64,000 nucleotides of DNA from Cyclobacteriaceae bacterium (lineage in GTDB: Bacteria; Bacteroidota; Bacteroidia; Cytophagales; Cyclobacteriaceae), in the NCBI GenBank assembly GCA_019638255.1, contig JAHBUD010000001.1, forward strand, positions 744,001 to 808,000, read 5' to 3'. This document shows positions 58,870 through 64,000 of the stretch, piece by piece. Both the position numbers and the translations under genes were made by a program. Each line of letters starts with the position of its first letter. The stretch's first letter is position 1. The notes beneath the pieces were generated by a model, which was given only the letters and a program-made list of their open reading frames with translations, did not search any database and was not told where the DNA came from.

Positions 58870-60134
58870 GCGGTTGGCAATAATATGGTGAATGCGCAGC
58901 CATTTCCGGGTTGGCTCGCTACAGTAATCCTTCCACGGTGAGCTTCCACAATTTGTTTCACGTAATGCAGTCCAAGTCCAAAACCTTTTACATCATGCAC
59001 GTTTCCGGTAGACACACGATAGAATTTCTGAAAAATCCTCCTTTTATTCTCATCGCTGATACCAATGCCATTGTCCTCAATAATTAATGAAAGCATATCG
59101 CTCTTTGATTCTGTCCTGATGGTAATGGATGGTTTTTCGGTGCAATACTTTAGGGCATTGTCGAGCAGGTTAACGATTACATTGGTAAGATGATGCTTAT
59201 CGGCCTGAAGTTCGGCTGAAGAAGCATTTAGCACCAGTTGAACGGTGCCTTGCTTTTCGCGTAACGCAAGGTCAATACTTTGCGCAACTTCCCGGATAAT
59301 TTCATGCAGGTTTATGGTTTCCTTTTTCAACCCAACATCTTCCTTGTCAAGTTTGGCCATCTGCAGTACGCGTTCAACATGTTGTTTCAGTCGTTTGTTT
59401 TCATTTTCAATGATGGTGGCATACTGCAATAATCGTTCAGGCTGCTGAATAATGTTAGCATCTTTCAATACTTCAGTAGAAACGGCAATGGTGGAGATTG
59501 GCGTTTTGAATTCGTGTGTCATGTTGTTAATAAAATCTTTCTGGATTTCTGAGAGCCGTTTTTGTTTGAGAATGACAAACAGTGTGTATCCAAAAAATAT
59601 AATTACAATCAGCATTACTGCCGTAGAAAATGACCAGATGCCCATCTGGTTTAAAATTTGAGCTTCGCGGTTGGGAAACTGTACACCAAAGTAATAGCCG
59701 GCATTCGCCCACTTGGGTAGGTTCGGATTCTGTTCACGTTTGCTGATTTTATCACTAAGCTTAACATAATTTCCATACACCATCTTTTCATGGGTGCAAT
59801 CGTAAATACCATATTCAAAATCGGCTTGTATGTTTCGCTTTTCAAATTCAGAGCGAAGCAAAAACTCCAGCAGGCTTGCATCAATCTCACCGTTAACCAT
59901 CACCACATAATAATTGGTTGAGATTTGCTTCACCGGATTGTTGGCTGGAGAAGACGTATTATTAATCGAGAAGATTTGAGAAGCCACGTTGAATAGAGCG
60001 GTATTTACCTGCCGGTCGAACTCCGCCTCCTTTAAACCGAAAGCACGCTTTACCCAGTATATCTGTGTAATGGAAATACCCATGATGCTGATGGTAGCCA
60101 GCACAACAATAAAACGGATGGTAGAACTTTTCAC
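58866..60134 (-). CDS. Sensor histidine kinase (RprX-like)
   Basis: A 422-residue membrane kinase. Span 1 is at about 8-27 and span 2 at about 168-189, enclosing a periplasmic sensor region. The dimerisation motif NMTHEFKTP carries His207. The ATPase domain has NLLDNALKYC, IEDNGIGISDENK and GFGLGLHYVKQIV. It phosphorylates the response regulator encoded next. The signal is unknown. Confidence 0.93.
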   Translation of the reverse strand: MKSSTIRFIVVLATISIMGISITQIYWVKRAFGLKEAEFDRQVNTALFNVASQIFSINNTSSPANNPVKQISTNYYVVMVNGEIDASLLEFLLRSEFEKRNIQADFEYGIYDCTHEKMVYGNYVKLSDKISKREQNPNLPKWANAGYYFGVQFPNREAQILNQMGIWSFSTAVMLIVIIFFGYTLFVILKQKRLSEIQKDFINNMTHEFKTPISTIAVSTEVLKDANIIQQPERLLQYATIIENENKRLKQHVERVLQMAKLDKEDVGLKKETINLHEIIREVAQSIDLALREKQGTVQLVLNASSAELQADKHHLTNVIVNLLDNALKYCTEKPSITIRTESKSDMLSLIIEDNGIGISDENKRRIFQKFYRVSTGNVHDVKGFGLGLHYVKQIVEAHRGRITVASQPGNGCAFTILLPTA

Positions 60135-60286
60135 AACCTAAAAGTACAAGAAAACACTTCGTGTCGTTGAGGTTTAACAAGTCATTAACAATTATTGGCA
60201 ACCTGTTAACAAGTGATTTCGAAAGGAATGCCGTGGTTTGAGACACCGATCGGAAATAAATGTTTCAACTCAATCAATTAACACCC

Positions 60287-60700
60287 ATGAAGAAAACCAT
60301 CGTTTTAATGCTGGCCACCGTAGTAGCTATGGTAGCCGTGGCCCAACAATTGGCCGTATCAACCAACACTTCTCCCATTGTTCGAATAGCAGACGCTGCT
60401 TTTGCCTGGGATGAAATCGTTCATGATTTTGGCAAGATCAGGCTGAATGAACCAGTAGTTCATGAGTTTACGTTCACCAACTCGGGCGATGAGCCCCTGG
60501 TAATTGCTACCGTGCAGGCATCATGCGGCTGCACCGTAACCGAATACACGAAAGATCCGATTCCTTCCGGAGGAAAAGGTTTTGTAAAGGCAACCTATAA
60601 TGCCGCCAAAGCTGGCGTGTTTTCTAAAACGGTTACCATTACAGCCAACACTATAGAAAATACTGTGGAGCTTACCATTAAAGGTGAGGTAGTGGAATAA
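60287..60700 (+). CDS. DUF1573 exported protein
   Basis: A 137-residue protein with a signal peptide (residues 1-20). I chose ATG 60287 because it opens the signal (MKKTIVLMLATVVAMVAVA); the in-frame ATG at 60260 adds nine residues. The DUF1573 domain is clear: HDFGKIRLNEPVVHEFTFTNSGDEPLVIATVQASCGCTVTEYTKDPIPSGGKG. It is an Ig-like fold found in many Bacteroidota exported proteins, role unknown. Confidence 0.9.
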   Translation: MKKTIVLMLATVVAMVAVAQQLAVSTNTSPIVRIADAAFAWDEIVHDFGKIRLNEPVVHEFTFTNSGDEPLVIATVQASCGCTVTEYTKDPIPSGGKGFVKATYNAAKAGVFSKTVTITANTIENTVELTIKGEVVE

Positions 60701-60726
60701 TTTTCTTGAATCAATTCAACTGAGTT

Positions 60727-60755
60727 ATCGCGGCCTTGAGCCGCGATCTCTTTTT
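60727..60755 (+). terminator. Intrinsic terminator after the DUF1573 gene
   Basis: ATCGCGGC (60727-60734), loop CTTGA, GCCGCGAT (60740-60747), then CTC and TTTTT. A perfect 8-bp GC-rich stem and a T-tract. Confidence 0.85.
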
Positions 60756-60778
60756 AAAGCCAAAACAGCGCCCGTTTC

Positions 60779-60812
60779 TTTTGGATTATCTGTTAAAGAG
60801 GGAGTAGATTTG
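60779..60812 (+). promoter_or_regulatory. Promoter abutting the ppc start codon
   Basis: TTTTG at 60779-60783, a 21-bp spacer and TAGATTTG at 60805-60812 match the Bacteroidota promoter in full. The ATG at 60816 follows after three bases (TTC), so a leaderless mRNA is predicted. Confidence 0.65.
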
Positions 60813-60815
60813 TTC

Positions 60816-63359
60816 ATGACTTCCGCTTTTGATCAAATCGTTTCTACACGCTACCACATCTACAACAGTCTTTTTCTGAATCTTCCTTTCAGCAACATTT
60901 ACCGTACCGGCACCTTGTTACCATTCGTTCAGCAATATGCAGAAGATGGGTTCGATCAGGGAAAGGATCCACAGGAAATTGCTGAGCAATTCTATAGCGA
61001 CTTTGCTCCGCAGGCATCGCCTGAAGAACGCTTCAAAATGCTCTTCAGCTTCATTCAGTATGCCGAACGCCAGGTGGTGTTGTTCGATTCTATCGAGGAT
61101 GCAGCTTTCGACAAAGTAAACGACCTGAATGGAAGAGGAACGGTATCGGCTTTGCTGATGCGGGCAGCGTCTGATGAAAAGAAAGCAAAACTTAAAAAGA
61201 AACTGGCAGAATTTAGTGTGCGTGTGGTGTTGACGGCACACCCAACGCAATTTTACCCCGGCAATGTGCTGGCCATTATTAACGATTTGGAAGAAGCCAT
61301 CCGACAAGATGATCTGGCCGGCATCAACCAATTGTTGCAGCAACTTGGTAAAACGCCCATCATCAACCGCGAGAAACCCACACCCTATGAGGAGGCTGTA
61401 AGCTTGTGCTGGTACCTGGAAAATGTGTTCTATCATGCAGCGCCCCAGATTGTGAGTCGGTTGCTCAGGGAATTGCAAGTACCCGTTCCAGACTGGAAGA
61501 ACTTCAATTTGTTCCGCATTGGTTTCTGGCCCGGTGGAGACCGTGATGGCAATCCGTTTGTAACGCACGACATTACCCTGAAGGTGGCGGCTCGTCTGAA
61601 GGAGACGATACTTAAGTGCTATCATCGCGATTTGCGTGTGCTCAGGCGCAGGCTTACTTTCCGCGGAGTGGATAACCTGATTGTAGAAGCAGAACGAAAA
61701 GTATACGAGGCCATCTATTTTGATGGGAAGGGATATGAGCAAGCTGATGAATTGCTGGATGACCTGTTGCGCATGCGCAAGATTCTTGAAGATGAGCATG
61801 AAGGACTTTTCCTCAATCAACTCGATTCATTCATTGTTAAAGTAAGCATGTTCGGGTTCTTCTTCTCCAGTATGGATATTCGGCAGGACAGCCGCAAGAA
61901 TCAACAGGCATGGGATGAGTTGTTGAGAATCACTAAGGTGAAAAATTTTGAGTCCCTATCAGAGGAGCAGAAGATCAAATTAATCCTCAAGACTAAAGTT
62001 GACCTGAAAAAGGTTAAGGTGAAAGATCCCTTTGTGCGCGAATTGATTGAGACGGTATATAGCATTGAAAAAATCCAAAAAGAAAATGGGATACAAGGCT
62101 GCCACCGCTACGTAATCAGTAACTGTGGCAGTGCACGCGATGTAATCAATGTGTTTCAATTATCACGATTGGCCATTGGTACCAAACAAGGATTGGCATT
62201 GGATGTTGTGCCGTTGTTTGAAACCATTGATGATCTGAAAAATGCAGGGGAGGTGATGGAGACATTGTACGCGATACCAGAGTACCAAAAGCATTTACAG
62301 AAGCGTGGAAATCGACAAACCATTATGCTCGGATTTTCAGATGGCACGAAAGATGGCGGTTACCTGCGTGCCAATTGGTCGATTTTCCGCGCGAAAGAAA
62401 ACCTCACACGCATTTCGCGCAAGCATGGCATTACCGTTTTGTTTTTTGATGGCAGGGGAGGCCCACCGGCAAGGGGCGGAGGAAACACGCACGACTTTTA
62501 TGCCTCGTTGGGAAGTTCCATTGAAGATCATGAAGTACAGCTTACCGTACAGGGGCAAACCATCAGTTCAAATTTTGGTAAGGTTACTTCCTGTCGGTTT
62601 AACCTTGAGCAATTGCTCTCCGCAGGAATTGAACAAGATGTGTTCGGTGAAGAATCGGAAGACCTCACAGCCGAAGACAAAGCTTTGCTGGATTCATTTG
62701 CTGATGCCGGATACCGTGCCTATCTCGGGCTGAAGTTACATGAAAAGTTTGTGCCCTACCTCGAGAAAATTACACCGCTTTCGTTTTTTGGCGAGACCAA
62801 CATCGGCTCGCGACCGGTAAAGCGAAATGCATCGGATGGATTGAAGTTTGAAGACCTCCGGGCTATACCTTTTGTAGGCGCCTGGGCACAGATGAAACAG
62901 AATATTCCGGGATTTTATGGTGTGGGTTCTGCACTGGAGGAAATGAAAAGTCAGGGACAGTTCACCAAGCTCAAAAATCTTTACAAGCGATCTCTTTTCT
63001 TCCGCACGCTACTGGCCAACAGTATGATGTCGCTGACGAAAACATACTATCCCGCTACGCGTTATCTTGCACACGATCAGGAATTTGGTGCATTCTGGAA
63101 TATGATGTTCGAAGAGTATGAACGTTCACGCAAGCGCGTGTTGGAAGTAACTTCATTGGATAACTTAATGGAGAACAATCCGGTCAACCGTTCATCAGTA
63201 AAACTTCGTGAACGCATTGTTATGCCGCTTATCGTCATTCAACAATTTGCATTGCAACAACTTCGCAGCGGTGGTGATAAAAAGCACACACGCGAATACC
63301 AGAAGCTTGTACTGCGCTGCATGTTTGGCATTATTAACGCTGCGCGAAATTCGGCTTAA
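60816..63359 (+). CDS. ppc: Phosphoenolpyruvate carboxylase
   Basis: An 847-residue carboxylase starting at ATG 60816; a TTG at 60810 is less likely. The catalytic segment VVLTAHPTQ has His142, corresponding to the reactive His138 of E. coli. The glycine-rich loop FDGRGGPPARGGG and the binding motif GYRAYLGLKLH-region differ from the E. coli type, as in other Bacteroidota. It makes oxaloacetate from phosphoenolpyruvate and bicarbonate, filling the TCA cycle. Confidence 0.92.
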   Translation: MTSAFDQIVSTRYHIYNSLFLNLPFSNIYRTGTLLPFVQQYAEDGFDQGKDPQEIAEQFYSDFAPQASPEERFKMLFSFIQYAERQVVLFDSIEDAAFDKVNDLNGRGTVSALLMRAASDEKKAKLKKKLAEFSVRVVLTAHPTQFYPGNVLAIINDLEEAIRQDDLAGINQLLQQLGKTPIINREKPTPYEEAVSLCWYLENVFYHAAPQIVSRLLRELQVPVPDWKNFNLFRIGFWPGGDRDGNPFVTHDITLKVAARLKETILKCYHRDLRVLRRRLTFRGVDNLIVEAERKVYEAIYFDGKGYEQADELLDDLLRMRKILEDEHEGLFLNQLDSFIVKVSMFGFFFSSMDIRQDSRKNQQAWDELLRITKVKNFESLSEEQKIKLILKTKVDLKKVKVKDPFVRELIETVYSIEKIQKENGIQGCHRYVISNCGSARDVINVFQLSRLAIGTKQGLALDVVPLFETIDDLKNAGEVMETLYAIPEYQKHLQKRGNRQTIMLGFSDGTKDGGYLRANWSIFRAKENLTRISRKHGITVLFFDGRGGPPARGGGNTHDFYASLGSSIEDHEVQLTVQGQTISSNFGKVTSCRFNLEQLLSAGIEQDVFGEESEDLTAEDKALLDSFADAGYRAYLGLKLHEKFVPYLEKITPLSFFGETNIGSRPVKRNASDGLKFEDLRAIPFVGAWAQMKQNIPGFYGVGSALEEMKSQGQFTKLKNLYKRSLFFRTLLANSMMSLTKTYYPATRYLAHDQEFGAFWNMMFEEYERSRKRVLEVTSLDNLMENNPVNRSSVKLRERIVMPLIVIQQFALQQLRSGGDKKHTREYQKLVLRCMFGIINAARNSA

Positions 63360-63421
63360 GAAATTTGGAGATGTATCGACACAGACCCGAATTGTGTACC
63401 TTCATATTAAAATTCGCGCTT

Positions 63422-64000
63422 ATGAAAAACTTTTTACCAATCCTCTCTGGCTTTTTGCTAATGGCATTGCTGGTCTTTGATTCCTGCTCATCGGGTAAGA
63501 AATCCTTCGTACGTGGCAATTATTATGATGCCGTAATGACCTCCACCAACAGGTTGAGAAGAGATCAGGATCATAAGAAATCCGTAGAAACCCTCCGCGA
63601 AGCGTACCCACTTGCTGTGGCATACTATGACGATCAGGCAAAGACTGCATTGGCAACAAATGAACCCTTCAAATGGTCGAATGTGGTGAATGCTTATAAC
63701 ACCATAAATACAATGTATGATGAGATCAGACGTTCGCCCGGAGCCTTGCGTGTTATTCCGAATCCGGTAAACTATTACGACAAGCTGGCCGATGCAAAGC
63801 AGCAGGCTGCTGCCGAGCGCTACAATGCTGGTGTGGCTGCATTGGCCATAAATAATCGTGATAAGGCAAAAGAGGCTTATCGCCATTTTCAACTGGTAGA
63901 GACTTTTGTTCCCGGATATAGGGATGTTCAGGATATGTTAGCGGCAGCCTTGTGGGCAGCTACGGTAAAGGTGTTGGTAGAGTCCATCCCGGCCCAGACA
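63422..64000 (+). CDS. Start of a lipoprotein gene, cut by the window end
   Basis: The frame from ATG 63422 runs in frame to the last base (193 codons) without a stop. It opens with a lipoprotein signal (LVFDSCSSG, Cys23). The mature part is helical and repetitive (YYDAVMTSTNRLRRD, ERYNAGVAALAINNRDKAKEAYRHFQLVETFVPGY) and looks TPR-like. Function unknown. Confidence 0.75.
   Translation, partial: MKNFLPILSGFLLMALLVFDSCSSGKKSFVRGNYYDAVMTSTNRLRRDQDHKKSVETLREAYPLAVAYYDDQAKTALATNEPFKWSNVVNAYNTINTMYDEIRRSPGALRVIPNPVNYYDKLADAKQQAAAERYNAGVAALAINNRDKAKEAYRHFQLVETFVPGYRDVQDMLAAALWAATVKVLVESIPAQT

Noticed and set aside
60918..61820. Minus-strand frame of 300 residues inside ppc
   Set aside because: Antisense shadow of a strongly supported enzyme; composition is unlike the real proteins here.
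1..64000. CRISPR arrays, tRNA and rRNA genes, prophage or toxin-antitoxin modules
   Set aside because: No regularly spaced repeats, no tRNA-like cloverleaf or CCA-end pattern, no rRNA sequence and no phage genes were seen on reading both strands by eye.

Overview
The window looks like chromosomal DNA from a member of the Bacteroidota, most likely a Cytophagales-type organism (Chryseolinea/Ohtaekwangia-like). Evidence: promoters of the Bacteroidota type (TTTG about 20 nt before TAnnTTTG), almost no Shine-Dalgarno sequences, a PorZ-like type IX secretion protein, a GT9/DUF4254 pair, PorT-type barrels, Bacteroidota-style RprX/RprY-like regulators and a divergent phosphoenolpyruvate carboxylase. 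The assignment is inferred from gene content only. No tRNA, rRNA, CRISPR array, prophage or complete insertion sequence was seen.

Layout. 1-4100: end of a beta-helix-like gene, a diheme cytochrome lipoprotein, a small lipoprotein, a MITE-like palindromic element, then an ECF sigma / anti-sigma-like / exported protein operon. 4100-10300: a membrane protein, a tandem SRPBCC protein, a MATE exporter, a large MacB/FtsX-type permease, and a small gene coupled to a GroES-like protein. 10500-13850: the three-gene cassette of circularly permuted ATP-grasp, alpha-E protein and transglutaminase. 13900-18900: a small exported protein, an outer-membrane barrel, a vanadium-haloperoxidase-like PAP2 lipoprotein, an unusual DUF4242-cyclase-like-AraC fusion regulator and a secreted DUF4242 protein. 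18900-26820: accessory-looking stretch with a sterol-desaturase-like enzyme, two tandem HTH paralogues, a small membrane protein with decayed copies nearby, a solute-binding protein, a PorT-like barrel, a CGTCATTGCGAG-type inverted-repeat element and an RmuC-like coiled-coil nuclease.

26980-47280: mostly housekeeping genes. These are rocD with an SDR, a GerW/YtfJ-like pair, GT9 with DUF4254, prmC with a hydrolase, ribD-cupin-fRMsr, a repeat-domain protein with a Tat-exported aminotransferase, lipid genes (desaturase, psd, cdsA, CPBP protease), glutamate dehydrogenase, dusB, an EamA exporter and purH. 47380-52890: the cell-elongation operon mreB-mreC-mreD-mrdA-rodA, whose last four genes overlap by ATGA. 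52900-64000: a conserved unknown, ferredoxin, thymidine kinase, porZ, recO, a receiver protein, an RprXY-like two-component pair, a DUF1573 protein, ppc and the start of a lipoprotein gene.

The most notable observations are: (1) the DUF4242-cyclase-AraC regulator beside a secreted DUF4242 protein; (2) a group of genes whose -7 promoter box lies only 3-4 nt before the start codon, predicting leaderless mRNAs; (3) decayed copies of one small membrane-protein gene scattered over a few kb; (4) two different non-autonomous inverted-repeat elements; (5) a heptamer-like repeat that forms part of the PorZ signal peptide.
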